Of a DNA stretch of 64,000 nt, positions 22,208-32,943 are shown in pieces; the first letter of the stretch is position 1, and each line of letters opens with the position of its first letter. The notes under the pieces were generated by a model. The model saw only the letters and a program-made list of their open reading frames with translations. It ran no database searches and was not told where the DNA came from. This DNA is from Planococcus kocurii. Its GTDB lineage: Bacteria > Bacillota > Bacilli > Bacillales_A > Planococcaceae. Position numbers and translations under genes: made by a program. The stretch lies in contig NZ_CP013661.2 in assembly GCF_001465835.2 (NCBI RefSeq), positions 2,968,501 to 3,032,500 on the forward strand, given 5' to 3'.

Positions 22208-24593
22208 AGTTATCGTAGACGTTGCTGCACATCCAATCGACCGGCCTTTTGACTATGCCATCCCAACCGAAGTGGAAGTTTTGGCAGAGCCAGGGATGCG
22301 TGTGAAAGTACCGTTCGGCAACCGTAAAGTGCTAGGATTCATTACGAAAATTAAGTCGTCCTCAGAATTTGATCCGAAACGTCTAAAACCCATCCATGAG
22401 CTAATGGACGTAGTACCTGTATTAAATGAAGAATTATTAAAAATGGCACAGTGGATGAAGCAACAAACGGTATGTTTTGAAATTGATGCGCTGCAAGTTA
22501 TGGTACCGGCAGCCTTGCGTGCAAAATACGAAAAACGCTTTGTGCTGAATGCAGCGCTTGAAGAAATTGCGCCTCCTTTACGCCCTTATTTTGAAAGCCG
22601 ACCATTCATTCGATTGCAAGATGCAGTCGATGTCTACGGACTGTTAAAAAAAGAAATGGAAAAAGGGACCATTATAGCCGATACGGACATTCAGCAGCAA
22701 ACTGCTGTAAAAAAGGTGCGAATGGTTCATATCTCAAGTAGTTTAGAAGCATTAGAAGCTTTAAACATTCGCGCAAATGCAAAACAACAAGTAAAGCTAA
22801 TGGAGTATTTCCTGAAAAATGCAGGACGGGCCATCGAATCTTCTCAACTGCAAAAAGAAGCCGGGGTTACCTTGCCAACTATTTATAGTTTGGTTGAAAA
22901 AGGCGCAGCTCAGATTTCCAATATGGAATCTTACCGCGATCCAATGCTGTTAACGGCAATTGAACAGAAATCTTTCTTGAAATTGACTCGAGCGCAGCAA
23001 GCTGCTTTTGATCTGATTGATAGCGCATTGAATACACCCAAAACCTTCCTATTGCACGGTATTACGGGAAGTGGGAAAACAGAGATTTACTTACAGACAA
23101 TTGACAAAGTGCTTAAGCAAGGCAAAGAAGCAATTATGCTCGTACCAGAAATTTCACTGACGCCTCAAATGACCATTCGTTTTAAAGAACGATTTGGCGA
23201 TCAAGTTGCAGTTCTTCATAGTGGCTTGTCGGCTGGTGAAAAATACGACGAATGGCGTAAAATCCAACGAGCTGAAGTGAAAGTAGTTGTCGGGGCGCGT
23301 TCGGCTATTTTTGCGCCGTTTCAGAACTTGGGTCTAATTATCCTCGATGAAGAGCACGAATCAAGCTATAAGCAAGACGATTCCCCGCGCTATCATGCAA
23401 GAGACATGGCAATTTGGCGCAGTGAGTATCATAATTGTCCGGTTATTTTGGGCAGTGCGACACCTTCACTCGAATCATACGCGCGCGCACAAAAAGGCGT
23501 CTATGAATTATTAGTGCTGGAAAAACGTGCAAAAAATCAACCTTTGCCTGAAGTTCATATTGTCGACATGCGTGAAGAATTGCGGAATGGCAATCGTTCC
23601 ATGTTCTCTGTACAATTGGCGGACGCTATTCGTGATCGTTTAGAGAAAAAACAGCAAACTGTGCTGTTTCTTAACAAACGCGGCTATTCATCGTTCGTAC
23701 TATGCCGTGATTGTGGTACGGTCATGCAATGTCCAAATTGCGATATTTCACTAACGTATCATCGGTCAAGCGAAACGATGAGGTGCCATTATTGCGGCTA
23801 TGACGAACGTGTACCGAAAACCTGTCCGGAATGTGAAAGTGAGCATATCCGGTTTTTTGGAACCGGTACACAGAAAGTCGAAGAAGAGTTAGCAAAAGTA
23901 GTGCCGCAAGCTCGAGTTTTACGAATGGACGTTGATACGACACGTACGAAAGGCGCACATGAAAAAATTCTTTCAGCATTTGGCGAAGGCAAAGCAGATA
24001 TTTTGCTTGGCACTCAAATGATTGCCAAAGGACTGGACTTTCCCAACATCACATTAGTCGGTGTACTGTCAGCGGATACGACACTTCATTTGCCTGACTT
24101 TCGTGCGGCAGAAAAGACCTATCAATTATTAACGCAAGTTAGTGGTCGAGCAGGTCGTGACGTTCTTCCAGGTACTGTTTTTGTTCAGTCGTACACGCCA
24201 GAACATTACGCAATTACGTTAGCAAAAGATCAATTGTACGAACCTTTTTACGAGCAAGAAATGGCGATGCGCAGAACAAGCGGTTACCCGCCGTATTATT
24301 ATGTTGTCAATATCCAGTTTACGCATGAGGATTTAATGACAGTCGCCGAATATGCAGAACAAGCAGTCCGTTATTTGAAGAGTCAGTTGTCCCCTGGAAC
24401 CTTGATCATCGGACCTTCAGCTTCGCTAATTGCTCGTGTCAACAATAGATATCGCTATCAATGTTTGATAAAATACAAAAAAGAACCGAAACTGACCGAT
24501 ACGATGCAGCAGTTGATCAAAATGCACCGCGCGGAGTGGCTAAAAAAAGGTGCTACTTTGTCGATTGATATGAACCCGACATCGGTCATGTAA
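22197..24593 (+). CDS. priA: Primosomal protein N' (PriA helicase)
   Basis: Restarts stalled replication forks by loading the replicative helicase. 798 residues: N-terminal DNA-binding domain, Walker A GITGSGKT (about residue 287), DEEH box LDEEHESSYKQD, a zinc-binding insert with four CxxC pairs (CRDCGTVMQCPNC, CHYCGYDERVPKTCPEC), and the C-terminal helicase lobe with LTQVSGRAGR. Full length for the family. Confidence 0.96.
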   Translation: MIAEVIVDVAAHPIDRPFDYAIPTEVEVLAEPGMRVKVPFGNRKVLGFITKIKSSSEFDPKRLKPIHELMDVVPVLNEELLKMAQWMKQQTVCFEIDALQVMVPAALRAKYEKRFVLNAALEEIAPPLRPYFESRPFIRLQDAVDVYGLLKKEMEKGTIIADTDIQQQTAVKKVRMVHISSSLEALEALNIRANAKQQVKLMEYFLKNAGRAIESSQLQKEAGVTLPTIYSLVEKGAAQISNMESYRDPMLLTAIEQKSFLKLTRAQQAAFDLIDSALNTPKTFLLHGITGSGKTEIYLQTIDKVLKQGKEAIMLVPEISLTPQMTIRFKERFGDQVAVLHSGLSAGEKYDEWRKIQRAEVKVVVGARSAIFAPFQNLGLIILDEEHESSYKQDDSPRYHARDMAIWRSEYHNCPVILGSATPSLESYARAQKGVYELLVLEKRAKNQPLPEVHIVDMREELRNGNRSMFSVQLADAIRDRLEKKQQTVLFLNKRGYSSFVLCRDCGTVMQCPNCDISLTYHRSSETMRCHYCGYDERVPKTCPECESEHIRFFGTGTQKVEEELAKVVPQARVLRMDVDTTRTKGAHEKILSAFGEGKADILLGTQMIAKGLDFPNITLVGVLSADTTLHLPDFRAAEKTYQLLTQVSGRAGRDVLPGTVFVQSYTPEHYAITLAKDQLYEPFYEQEMAMRRTSGYPPYYYVVNIQFTHEDLMTVAEYAEQAVRYLKSQLSPGTLIIGPSASLIARVNNRYRYQCLIKYKKEPKLTDTMQQLIKMHRAEWLKKGATLSIDMNPTSVM

Positions 24594-24612
24594 GAGAAAA
24601 GAGGAAATGAAT

Positions 24613-25122
24613 ATGTCAATCAGACCTGTTATAAAACACCCTAACGAAGTATTAGAGAAAAAATGTATAGCTGTAACTACTTTTGATAAGAACTTAGCGA
24701 TTCTTTTAGATGACATGCACGACACAATGGTTGAATCAGATGGCGTCGGAATCGCTGCTCCTCAAGTAGGCATCGCAGTCCGAGCGGCCATTGTCGATTT
24801 TCGTGAAGGTCAAGAACCGATTGAAATGATTAACCCAGAATTGGTGCTGTTTGAAGGCGCTGAAACGGATATCGAAGGATGCTTAAGTTTTCCAGGGATT
24901 TTCGGAGAAGTGGAACGCTACGACCACATAAAAATTAAAGCACAAGAACGTGACGGCTCTTGGTACGAATTAGAGGCAGAAGGCTACGAAGCTCGTGCAA
25001 TTCAACACGAAATGGATCATTTAGATGGTATCTTGTTTACTAACAAAATCACCAAATATGTTACACAAGAAGAATTAGATGAAATGATTCGTCAGCAAGA
25101 AGCAGAGGAGGAACAGGTTTGA
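24613..25122 (+). CDS. def: Peptide deformylase
   Basis: Removes the formyl group from nascent N-formylmethionine using a bound metal. 169 residues with all three motifs: [17 protein letters not shown] (metal Cys) and QHEMDHLDG (metal His and catalytic Glu, near 130). ATG at 24613 lies eight bases from AGAGGA; an ATG at 24607 is too close to it. The gene sits directly before fmt, its functional counterpart. Confidence 0.95.
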   Translation: MSIRPVIKHPNEVLEKKCIAVTTFDKNLAILLDDMHDTMVESDGVGIAAPQVGIAVRAAIVDFREGQEPIEMINPELVLFEGAETDIEGCLSFPGIFGEVERYDHIKIKAQERDGSWYELEAEGYEARAIQHEMDHLDGILFTNKITKYVTQEELDEMIRQQEAEEEQV

Positions 25123-26051
25123 CCAAAATTGTCTTTATGGGAACTCCGGCTTTTTCAGCACCAATATTACGTATGCTGGTCGAAGAAGGCTACGATGTAA
25201 TTTCAGTAGTCACGCAACCTGATCGACCAGTGGGACGTAAAAAAATAATGACACCAACACCTGTAAAAGAAGAGGCGTTGCGTCTTGGCTTACCCGTATA
25301 TCAACCAGAAAAACTGAAAAACAAAGATGAACTGCAACAGGTGTTAGATTTACAAGCAGACTTAATCGTCACCGCAGCATTTGGACAAATTTTACCAAGT
25401 GAACTATTAGAAGCCCCAAAGTATGGCGCAATCAATGTGCATGCTTCTTTACTGCCAGCATACCGTGGTGGTGCTCCGATTCATCAAGCCATTATAGATG
25501 GTCAGTCTGAAACGGGTGTGACAATCATGTATATGGTTGACCGACTAGATGCAGGCGACATCATCTCGCAAGTAACTGTGTCAATCGAAGAACAAGATCA
25601 TACCGGTAGTATGTTCGATAAATTGAGTGTTGCAGGGCGTGACTTGTTACAACAAACGTTACCATCGATAATTGCTGGGACCAATAATCGTATTCCACAA
25701 GATGATCAGGCCGTTACTTATGCACGCAATATTTCGCGCGAACAAGAACAAATCGATTGGTCGAAATCGGCTACAGCGATTTACAACCAAGTACGCGGTT
25801 TACACCCGTGGCCGGTCGCGTATACAAGTGTTAATGGAGCTACTATGAAAATCTGGTGGACAGAAAAAACTTCGTCAAACGCAAAAGGCCGTACGGGTCA
25901 AGTAGTCGGCTTAACCGAAGATTCGATTTTGGTGCAGACGGGTGAAGGTGTTTTGGCAATTACTGAGTTGCAACCAGCTGGAAAAAAACGCATGACAGCA
26001 AAAGATTATTTAAAAGGACTTAACATCCAGGTAGGAGATTTATTCCAATGA
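25119..26051 (+). CDS. fmt: Methionyl-tRNA formyltransferase
   Basis: Formylates initiator Met-tRNA with 10-formyl-THF. 310 residues: N-terminal formyltransferase domain with the active-site segment [20 protein letters not shown] and a conserved Asp in [10 protein letters not shown], then the OB-like C-terminal domain (about 205-310). TTG start at 25119 overlaps the def stop; GAGGAGG lies upstream. Confidence 0.95.
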   Translation: MTKIVFMGTPAFSAPILRMLVEEGYDVISVVTQPDRPVGRKKIMTPTPVKEEALRLGLPVYQPEKLKNKDELQQVLDLQADLIVTAAFGQILPSELLEAPKYGAINVHASLLPAYRGGAPIHQAIIDGQSETGVTIMYMVDRLDAGDIISQVTVSIEEQDHTGSMFDKLSVAGRDLLQQTLPSIIAGTNNRIPQDDQAVTYARNISREQEQIDWSKSATAIYNQVRGLHPWPVAYTSVNGATMKIWWTEKTSSNAKGRTGQVVGLTEDSILVQTGEGVLAITELQPAGKKRMTAKDYLKGLNIQVGDLFQ

Positions 26052-27400
26052 AAAATAAAAAACTTCAAGGCAATGTCCGAGATGCTGCGTTTTCGATTCT
26101 TTGGGCTGTTGAAAACAAGCAAGCTTACAGTAACCTATTGCTTCATCAAACTATCGAAAGCTACGGCATCGCAGCTAAAAATAGGGGCTTACTGACAGAA
26201 ATTACGTACGGTACGTTGCAACACCAAATGACATTGGACTATTATTTAGAGCCTTACTTAAAAGGAAAAATTGAGCCATGGGTCAAAACTTTGTTGAGAC
26301 TGTCTTTGTATCAAATTGTTTATTTAGATCGAATTCCTGCACACGCCGTCGTTCACGAAGCAGTTGAAATTGCTAAACGTCGCGGGCACGGGGGAGTTGC
26401 GTCTGTCATCAACGGCGTATTGCGCTCAGTGCAGCGAAACGGAGTTCGCTCATTCAATACAATCAGCGACCCATTCGAAAAAATCTCCATCGAAACAAGT
26501 CATCCCGAATGGATGATTAGACGCTGGGCAGAGCAATTCGGTTTAGAAAAAACACGTGAAATGGCGTTAGAGAATAACAAAACACCAGCACAAACAGTGC
26601 GTGTTAACACAGCTCGTGCTTCGGTTGACGAAGTGATTGAAATGCTTCAGTCAGAAGAATTAGAAGCTGTACCGAGCAAACTGATTCCGGAATGTTTAAT
26701 CGTTACAAATGGCCAACCTGCGAGAACGGCAACATTTGAAAAAGGTTTTATTACGATTCAAGATGAAAGTTCTATGCTTCCAGCTTACGCCTTGCAAGTT
26801 GAACCAGGTATGACAGTTCTAGATATGTGTGCAGCACCGGGTGGGAAAACGACTCATATCGCTGAAAAAATGAACAATAGCGGGACTTTGTACGCGCTTG
26901 ATTTGCATCAGCACAAAGTAAAGCTAATTGATGAAAATGCTACAAGACTGGGTCACACTGTTATTGAAACAATAGTAGGTGATGGCAAGCAAAGTGTCGA
27001 ACGTTTTGGCGAAGAGCAATTTGACCGTGTTCTCGTGGATGCACCTTGTAGTGGATTAGGTGTTATTAAGCGCAAACCTGATATTAAGTACACAAAAAAA
27101 GAAGCGGACTTTGCGCGGTTACAAGAAATTCAACTCGAATTGCTGGACCAAGCAGCTCGTTTATTAAAAGAGAATGGCATTTTGGTTTATAGCACCTGCA
27201 CAGTAGATGCTGTTGAAAACAGAGGGACAGCTGAACGGTTTTTGAAAGAACATCCTGAAATGGAGAAGGTTCAGGCAGCTTTGCCAGCAACAATGGGCAT
27301 TAAACATACAGGTTTTGTTCAAGTGTTTCCGCAGGATTATGCAAGCGATGGTTTTTTCATTGCAGCTTTCAAAAAGACACAAAAGACAGCAATAGCTTAA
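26048..27400 (+). CDS. rsmB: 16S rRNA m5C967 methyltransferase RsmB (Sun)
   Basis: Methylates a cytosine in 16S rRNA with SAM. 450 residues: NusB-like N-terminal domain (about 1-135), then a Rossmann methyltransferase with SAM motif [10 protein letters not shown] and two catalytic cysteines in DAPCSGLG and YSTCTV. ATGA overlap with fmt. Confidence 0.94.
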   Translation: MKNKKLQGNVRDAAFSILWAVENKQAYSNLLLHQTIESYGIAAKNRGLLTEITYGTLQHQMTLDYYLEPYLKGKIEPWVKTLLRLSLYQIVYLDRIPAHAVVHEAVEIAKRRGHGGVASVINGVLRSVQRNGVRSFNTISDPFEKISIETSHPEWMIRRWAEQFGLEKTREMALENNKTPAQTVRVNTARASVDEVIEMLQSEELEAVPSKLIPECLIVTNGQPARTATFEKGFITIQDESSMLPAYALQVEPGMTVLDMCAAPGGKTTHIAEKMNNSGTLYALDLHQHKVKLIDENATRLGHTVIETIVGDGKQSVERFGEEQFDRVLVDAPCSGLGVIKRKPDIKYTKKEADFARLQEIQLELLDQAARLLKENGILVYSTCTVDAVENRGTAERFLKEHPEMEKVQAALPATMGIKHTGFVQVFPQDYASDGFFIAAFKKTQKTAIA

Positions 27401-27421
27401 AGAGAATCGGGGTGTCGTAAT

Positions 27422-28171
27422 TTGTTTCAGTATGTGGTTGAGAGCGATACAGGTAAAATTCGCGTCGTGAACGAAGACAGTGTTGCAGTACTTAAGCGAC
27501 CAAGTGGACTAATGTTGGCGATCGTAGCAGACGGTATGGGCGGTCACAAGGCTGGTGACGTTGCTAGTCAAATGACTGTCGATCAGTTGAGTCACTACTT
27601 TTTAGAAGATGACGACACAGCGTTTTTGACACTAGATAGCAAAAAGGAATGGCTTTCAGGAAGAATCGATACGATTAATCGTGTGGTGTTTGACCACTCG
27701 GTAGCTAATCAAGAATGTAAAGGCATGGGCACGACATTAATCGCCGCGCTAATTGAAGGCGATGAAGGTGTTTTATGTCATATTGGTGACAGCCGTGCGT
27801 ATCTAATTAACGAGACGATACAGCAAATTACAAGAGATCACTCTTACGTTAACGTACTTGTAGACAGCGGTGAAATTACTCAAGAAGAAGCGGAAGCGCA
27901 TCCAAAGAAAAATTGGATCGTTCGTGCACTTGGTACTGAATCGGGGATTGAAAGAGAGTTAATCGATTTTTCATTTGCAGATGCTTCGTACCTATTAATT
28001 TGTTCAGACGGCTTGAGCAATAAAATTCCGAAAGAAGAACTTGCCTCCATCGTTCGTGCTACGGCTCCTTTATCCCAAAAGGGCCAGGAGCTAGTAAATT
28101 TGGCCAACGATCTAGGAGGAGAAGATAATATTTCGTTAATTCTTCTGTCCTCTGTGGATGAGGAGGTGTAA
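27422..28171 (+). CDS. prpC: PP2C-type Ser/Thr protein phosphatase PrpC (Stp)
   Basis: Mn/Mg-dependent phosphatase that reverses phosphorylation by the adjacent kinase PrkC. 249 residues with PP2C motifs: DTGKIRVVNEDS, VADGMGGHKAGDVAS, GDSRAYL and GGEDNISLILL (metal-binding aspartates). TTG start with GGGGTG upstream. It ends two bases before prkC, the conserved phosphatase-kinase pair. Confidence 0.94.
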   Translation: MFQYVVESDTGKIRVVNEDSVAVLKRPSGLMLAIVADGMGGHKAGDVASQMTVDQLSHYFLEDDDTAFLTLDSKKEWLSGRIDTINRVVFDHSVANQECKGMGTTLIAALIEGDEGVLCHIGDSRAYLINETIQQITRDHSYVNVLVDSGEITQEEAEAHPKKNWIVRALGTESGIERELIDFSFADASYLLICSDGLSNKIPKEELASIVRATAPLSQKGQELVNLANDLGGEDNISLILLSSVDEEV

Positions 28172-28173
28172 CT

Positions 28174-30147
28174 ATGTTGATTGGAAAAAGTATCAACGGC
28201 CGCTATAAGATCAAGGAATTGATCGGTGGTGGTGGGATGTCCAATGTATATTTAGCACATGACATGATTTTGGACCGGGATATCGCCATCAAGATTTTGC
28301 GTTATGATTTCTCTAATGAAGAAGAATTACGTCGGCGCTTTCAAAGAGAAGCCTTGTCTACGACTAGTTTGGCACATCCCAATATCGTGAACATTTTTGA
28401 TGTGGGCGAAGATGAGTCAATTCATTACTTAGTCATGGAATACGTTCCAGGAAAAACCTTGAAAGAATACATAATCGAACATTCACCAGTAGCTCCTGAG
28501 CGTGCTGTTGAGATTATGAGGCAATTGGCGTCGGCTTTGGCGCATGCCCACCACAACCAAATCGTCCATCGGGACATTAAGCCGCAAAATATTTTGATGG
28601 ACGCAGAAGGCAATGTAAAAATATCCGATTTCGGAATTGCAATGGCGTTAAGTGCAACATCCTATACGCAAACAAATTCGGTACTAGGAACCGTCCATTA
28701 TTTGTCGCCAGAACAGGCACGAGGTGGTACAGCCAATAAGAAATCCGATATCTATTCACTCGGAATTGTGATGTACGAATTAATTACTGGTAAGTTACCA
28801 TTTTCAGGCGAGTCAGCTGTTTCTATTGCATTAAAGCATCTACAAACAGAAACACCTTCACTGCGTGACACGGTTCCTTCTTTGCCACAAAGCTTGGAAA
28901 ATGTCGTCTTAAAAGCAACTGCTAAAAATGTGCAACATCGTTATCAATCTGCTGACGAAATGGAAGCAGATCTCGCGACTGTATTGTTGCCAGAGCGACT
29001 AAACGAACCAAAATTCGTCGTGCCAGTGGACCAAGATGAAACACGTGCCATGCCAGCAATTAAAGACCCGGCAGCTTATGGTAGCGAGGCAAACACAAAA
29101 ACAATGCCGCTACCTATTAAAGAAGTAGAAGAACAACAAAAAGCTCCTATCAAAAAGAAGAAAAAGAAATGGCCGTGGATTATTGGGGTGTTGTCTTTCT
29201 TATTACTAGCTGGTCTGGTGCAAGCAATCGCATTTCCTGGACTGTTTGAGCCGCGACAAGTAGCAGTACCTGATGTTTCAGAAATGGAACGCACCGAAGC
29301 GGTAGAAGAGCTACAAGCAGCTGGCTTTGTTATAGGCGATGAAACCGAAGGGTATTCAGAAGAAATAGCAGAAAATCATGTGATTCGAACAATTCCAGAA
29401 GCTGGGAAAATGAGGGACCGTGAAACCAAAGTTCAGTTATTTGTTAGTATTGGGAAAGAAAAAGTTGAAATGGCCGATTTTATCGGCAACACGCTAGAAG
29501 AAGCCACAAAAGCTTTAAACGACAAAGAGTTTGCTTCAGTAAAACCTACTGAAGAATTTTCTGAAGAACCGGTTGGGACCATTTTGAGTCAACAACCAGC
29601 AGCTGGTGAAGAAGTGATTGTCAGTGAAACGGATGTTGAGTTTATAGTGAGTAAAGGTGAAGACCTTCGAAATGTAGAAGATTTAGCTGGATTTACAGAA
29701 GCAAATCTGAACGACTATGCTCGGTCTTCAGGGTTTAATATCCGTATTGTTTCAGAACAAGCATCAGATGCAGTAGAAGCTGGGAAAGTCATGTCTCAAA
29801 GCCCAGCAGCTGGAGGACAACTCGTAGCGGGTGGAACGATTGAAGTGACATTATCAGCAGGCGAAGCAGAACAGCCACTGAAGACTTACATTCACACGGC
29901 AGAAATTCCGTATGAACCGGCCCAGCCTGCTGCTGAAGGTGAAGACCCGGTCAAACAGACCATTCAAGTTTATATTCAAGACAATACACATACAATGGTA
30001 GAGCCATTTGAGGAGTTTACCATTACTGAAGATCAATCTCATCGCATTGAGTTGCAAATTGCAGAAGGTCAAAGTGCCTCTTACCGAATTGTTCGTGATT
30101 CCACAATTATTTTAGAAGAAACCTTTGATTATTCAACTGTAGAATAG
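28174..30147 (+). CDS. prkC: PASTA-domain Ser/Thr protein kinase PrkC
   Basis: Membrane kinase that senses peptidoglycan fragments outside and phosphorylates proteins inside, affecting wall metabolism, germination and growth. 657 residues: kinase domain (about 10-270) with GGGGMSNVYLA, catalytic HRDIKPQNIL and DFGIAMAL; a Lys-rich juxtamembrane run; one membrane helix (about 331-350); three PASTA repeats (about 357-560); then a beta-rich C-terminal domain of about 90 residues. Paired with prpC. Confidence 0.95.
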   Translation: MLIGKSINGRYKIKELIGGGGMSNVYLAHDMILDRDIAIKILRYDFSNEEELRRRFQREALSTTSLAHPNIVNIFDVGEDESIHYLVMEYVPGKTLKEYIIEHSPVAPERAVEIMRQLASALAHAHHNQIVHRDIKPQNILMDAEGNVKISDFGIAMALSATSYTQTNSVLGTVHYLSPEQARGGTANKKSDIYSLGIVMYELITGKLPFSGESAVSIALKHLQTETPSLRDTVPSLPQSLENVVLKATAKNVQHRYQSADEMEADLATVLLPERLNEPKFVVPVDQDETRAMPAIKDPAAYGSEANTKTMPLPIKEVEEQQKAPIKKKKKKWPWIIGVLSFLLLAGLVQAIAFPGLFEPRQVAVPDVSEMERTEAVEELQAAGFVIGDETEGYSEEIAENHVIRTIPEAGKMRDRETKVQLFVSIGKEKVEMADFIGNTLEEATKALNDKEFASVKPTEEFSEEPVGTILSQQPAAGEEVIVSETDVEFIVSKGEDLRNVEDLAGFTEANLNDYARSSGFNIRIVSEQASDAVEAGKVMSQSPAAGGQLVAGGTIEVTLSAGEAEQPLKTYIHTAEIPYEPAQPAAEGEDPVKQTIQVYIQDNTHTMVEPFEEFTITEDQSHRIELQIAEGQSASYRIVRDSTIILEETFDYSTVE

Positions 30148-30167
30148 CCAATGAAAGGAGTGAAACA

Positions 30168-31064
30168 ATGCCGAAAGGTCAAATCAGAAAAGCATTAAGC
30201 GGATTTTATTATGTATTAGACGAGGATGGTGAACGTTACACTCAATGCCGTGGACGAGGAGTTTTTCGCAATCGCCAAATAACACCTTTAGTTGGAGATT
30301 ACGTCGACTATAAAGCAGATAATGAGTTGGAAGGCACAATTTTACATGTCCATGAACGGAAAAATGAATTGGTACGTCCACCAATTACCAATGTTGACCA
30401 AGCAATCTTGGTATTTTCAGCAAAACAACCTGATTTTCATCCATTACTGTTAGATCGCTTTTTAACCGCTATTGAATCACATTCGATTCAACCCATTATT
30501 TGTTTAACGAAAATGGATTTGTTAAAGCCAGAAGAACACGCAAAAATCCAATCGTATATTGAAGATTACGAAAAAATCGGTTATGAAGTGATTCCGACGT
30601 TCATAGACGATCCGCATTTAAAAGACCGGTTGATGCCGGTTCTTGAAGGCAAAATTAGTGTGTTAGCAGGACAATCTGGAGTTGGAAAATCAACGATGCT
30701 CAATACGATTTTGCCGTCGCTAGAATTAAAGACGGACGATATTTCCAAAGCGTTAAACCGAGGCAAACATACAACGCGCCACGTGGAGTTGATCGCCGTT
30801 AATAATGGTTTACTAGCTGATACGCCTGGTTTTAGTTCGTTTGACTTTGAAACGATGGAGCGGGAAGAATTGTCTGCGTGCTTCCCTGAATTTGCGGTAC
30901 GTTCTAACGCATGCAAGTTCCGAGAATGCTTACACATGAATGAACCGAAGTGTGCGATTAAAGCGGCAGTTGAAGCGAAAGAAATTCCAGCATATCGCTA
31001 CAAGCATTACTTGAAGTTTTTAGAAGAAATTATGAGTCGAAAGCCGAGGTATTCAAATGATTAA
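30168..31064 (+). CDS. rsgA: Ribosome small-subunit-dependent GTPase RsgA
   Basis: Late 30S maturation GTPase. 298 residues with an N-terminal OB-fold and a circularly permuted GTPase domain: G4 LTKMDL comes before G1 GQSGVGKST and G3 DTPGF. The C-terminal zinc motif is seen in CKFRECLHMNEPKC. SD AAAGGAG. It overlaps rpe by eight bases; the prkC-rsgA-rpe-thiN order is standard. Confidence 0.95.
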   Translation: MPKGQIRKALSGFYYVLDEDGERYTQCRGRGVFRNRQITPLVGDYVDYKADNELEGTILHVHERKNELVRPPITNVDQAILVFSAKQPDFHPLLLDRFLTAIESHSIQPIICLTKMDLLKPEEHAKIQSYIEDYEKIGYEVIPTFIDDPHLKDRLMPVLEGKISVLAGQSGVGKSTMLNTILPSLELKTDDISKALNRGKHTTRHVELIAVNNGLLADTPGFSSFDFETMEREELSACFPEFAVRSNACKFRECLHMNEPKCAIKAAVEAKEIPAYRYKHYLKFLEEIMSRKPRYSND

Positions 31065-31722
31065 AATTGCACCGTCTATTTTAGCAGCAGATTTCGCAAA
31101 ACTTGGAGAAGAAGTGTTAGAAGTAGAAAAAGCAGGAGCAGATTGGATTCATGTGGATGTTATGGATGGTCATTTTGTGCCGAACATTTCATTTGGAGCA
31201 GTCGTCTTAAATGCTATTAAGCCGTTGACCAAATTACCAATGGATGTTCATTTGATGATTGAAAATCCAGATCTTTATATTGAAGAATTTGCAAAAGCGG
31301 GAGCTGACTATATTACGGTACATGTAGAAGCATGCCCTCACTTGCACCGGACAATTCAGTTGATTCGCTCGTTTGGTGTTAAACCGGGAGTCGTGTTAAA
31401 TCCACATACGCCGGTTGAAACCATTCAACACATTCTTGAAGATATCGACCTCGTGTTGTTTATGACAGTCAATCCTGGATTTGGTGGTCAAAAATTCATT
31501 CAGTCGGTAGTGCCAAAAGTTAAACAGTTGGCTGATATAATCAAAGAAAAAGGCTTATCCATCGACATTGAAATTGATGGAGGCATCAATGAAGAAACAA
31601 TCGTGCCTTGTGCACAAGCAGGTGCAACTGTCTTTGTGGCAGGTTCCGCTATTTATAGCAAAAATGACCGCACACAAGCTCTTCAAGCAATCAAGAAAGC
31701 AGGAGAAGAGGCGATTTCTTGA
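31057..31722 (+). CDS. rpe: Ribulose-phosphate 3-epimerase
   Basis: Interconverts ribulose-5-phosphate and xylulose-5-phosphate in the pentose phosphate pathway. 221-residue TIM barrel with IAPSILAADFAKLG, the metal/catalytic segments HVDVMDGHFVPN and DVHLMI, MTVNPGFGGQ and EIDGGIN. Its start is inside the end of rsgA and its stop overlaps thiN. Confidence 0.95.
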   Translation: MIKIAPSILAADFAKLGEEVLEVEKAGADWIHVDVMDGHFVPNISFGAVVLNAIKPLTKLPMDVHLMIENPDLYIEEFAKAGADYITVHVEACPHLHRTIQLIRSFGVKPGVVLNPHTPVETIQHILEDIDLVLFMTVNPGFGGQKFIQSVVPKVKQLADIIKEKGLSIDIEIDGGINEETIVPCAQAGATVFVAGSAIYSKNDRTQALQAIKKAGEEAIS

Positions 31723-32360
31723 ACATCGTTTTAATCGCAGGAGGTCCGGCAGATGAACTGCCGGATTTTTCTTTATTTCCAGAAGCTTTGTATATAGGCG
31801 TCGATTCAGGAACACTTACATTGCTCGCCAAAAAAATTCAACCCATTTCGGCTGTCGGTGATTTCGACTCGGTAAGCGTTAAAGAGTACGAACAAATACG
31901 GATCGCTTTGCCTGAGTTGTCACGTTCTCCGTCTGAAAAAGATCAGTCTGATACAGAACTCGGACTTGAGGCGGCAATGGGCTATCATCCAAATCTTGTC
32001 ATAGTTTCGGGAGTAACAGGAGGCCGACTCGATCATTACATGAGCGTTTTGCACGTCTTGTTCAAGTATCAACAGCAATTTCCGAAAACTCGCTTTGTGT
32101 TGTTGAACAATCAAAACCGGCTCCGTTTTTTAAGTCCTGGGACTCATCGCATTGAAAAAGATCAGCGTTTCCGTTACGTGTCGTTTTATCCGTTTGCAGA
32201 GGAAGTTAAAGGCTTGACGTTAACGGGTTTTAAATATCCTGTAACGGATGAAGACATTTCTTTTGGAACGACACGCTTCGTCAGCAATGAACTTTTTAAT
32301 GTTGGAAGTGTAACAATCAACAGCGGTTATTGTCTGATGATAGAAAGTTCAGATGCTTAG
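31719..32360 (+). CDS. thiN: Thiamine pyrophosphokinase
   Basis: Transfers pyrophosphate from ATP to thiamine to form TPP. 213 residues with GVDSGTLTLLAKKIQPISAVGDFDSV and the SPSEKDQSDTELGLE motif of the catalytic domain, and a C-terminal thiamine-binding beta domain. TTG start at 31719 overlapping the rpe stop. Last gene of the gmk-to-thiN series. Confidence 0.93.
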   Translation: MNIVLIAGGPADELPDFSLFPEALYIGVDSGTLTLLAKKIQPISAVGDFDSVSVKEYEQIRIALPELSRSPSEKDQSDTELGLEAAMGYHPNLVIVSGVTGGRLDHYMSVLHVLFKYQQQFPKTRFVLLNNQNRLRFLSPGTHRIEKDQRFRYVSFYPFAEEVKGLTLTGFKYPVTDEDISFGTTRFVSNELFNVGSVTINSGYCLMIESSDA

Positions 32361-32406
32361 GGATGGAGTAAACTTTCGACAGAACTACTTATACAGTTTC
32401 TCAAGT

Positions 32407-32455
32407 AAAATAGACGGAGAAAAGAATATACCTTTTCTCCGTCTATTTTATTGCT
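32407..32455 (+). terminator. Strong intrinsic terminator after thiN
   Basis: An 18-bp perfect stem, AAAATAGACGGAGAAAAG (32407-32424) with its complement at 32432-32449, loop AATATAC. The 3' arm ends in TATTTT and is followed by ATTG. It ends the long operon before the convergent rpmB. Confidence 0.85.
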
Positions 32456-32486
32456 AGTGTAAAGGTGTTTTACCTATGGTAGAAAA

Positions 32487-32523
32487 CGAAAAAATGCCAG
32501 GCTGATTAAATCAGCCTGGCATT
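32487..32523 (-). terminator. Intrinsic terminator of rpmB
   Basis: AATGCCAGGCTGA (32493-32505) and TCAGCCTGGCATT (32511-32523) form a 13-bp perfect stem with a TTAAA loop. On the minus strand the hairpin is followed by TTTTTCG, a T tract. Confidence 0.85.
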
Positions 32524-32535
32524 ATCCATGAGCGA

Positions 32536-32724
32536 TTATACGCGCTCAACTTTACCTGATTTCATTGCTCTCGCAGAAACCCATACACGTTTCGGTTTAC
32601 CGTTTACAAGGATACGAACTTTTTGAAGGTTTGCTCCCCATGTACGTTTTGTCGAATTCATTGCGTGCGAACGGGCATTTCCCGCGCGAGCTTTACGTCC
32701 ACTAACTGCACATACTTTAGGCAT
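32536..32724 (-). CDS. rpmB: 50S ribosomal protein L28
   Basis: 62 residues, full length, with [20 protein letters not shown] and [10 protein letters not shown]. Only one cysteine is present, so this is the zinc-independent (C-minus) form. GAGGAGGG lies upstream on the minus strand. Divergent from asp23, as in B. subtilis. Confidence 0.96.
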   Translation of the reverse strand: MPKVCAVSGRKARAGNARSHAMNSTKRTWGANLQKVRILVNGKPKRVWVSARAMKSGKVERV

Positions 32725-32943
32725 GTAAGTCCCTCCTCACAAGTGAAGCTGAAAATTATGATAGAATTTCAGTTCGTTTTTCGTTTCACATACTTTAATA
32801 ATTTAACACAGAAATATGGGGTTTGCAACTATATTTGAAGGTCTTTAAAGAAAAAAACCTTTACACCTTAAACGGCGGCTTTTCATCTATAAAGGTTTGA
32901 GGTAGAATGGGAAGAGTGAAATAGGACTCAAGGAGGAATTTCA
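32725..32943. promoter_or_regulatory. Divergent promoter region rpmB / asp23
   Basis: For asp23, TTTTCA (32880-32885) and TAGAAT (32903-32908) are spaced by 17 bases, a moderate SigA-type promoter. An inverted repeat AAACCTTT (32855-32862) / AAAGGTTT (32891-32898) surrounds the -35. No convincing minus-strand boxes were fixed for rpmB. Confidence 0.45.
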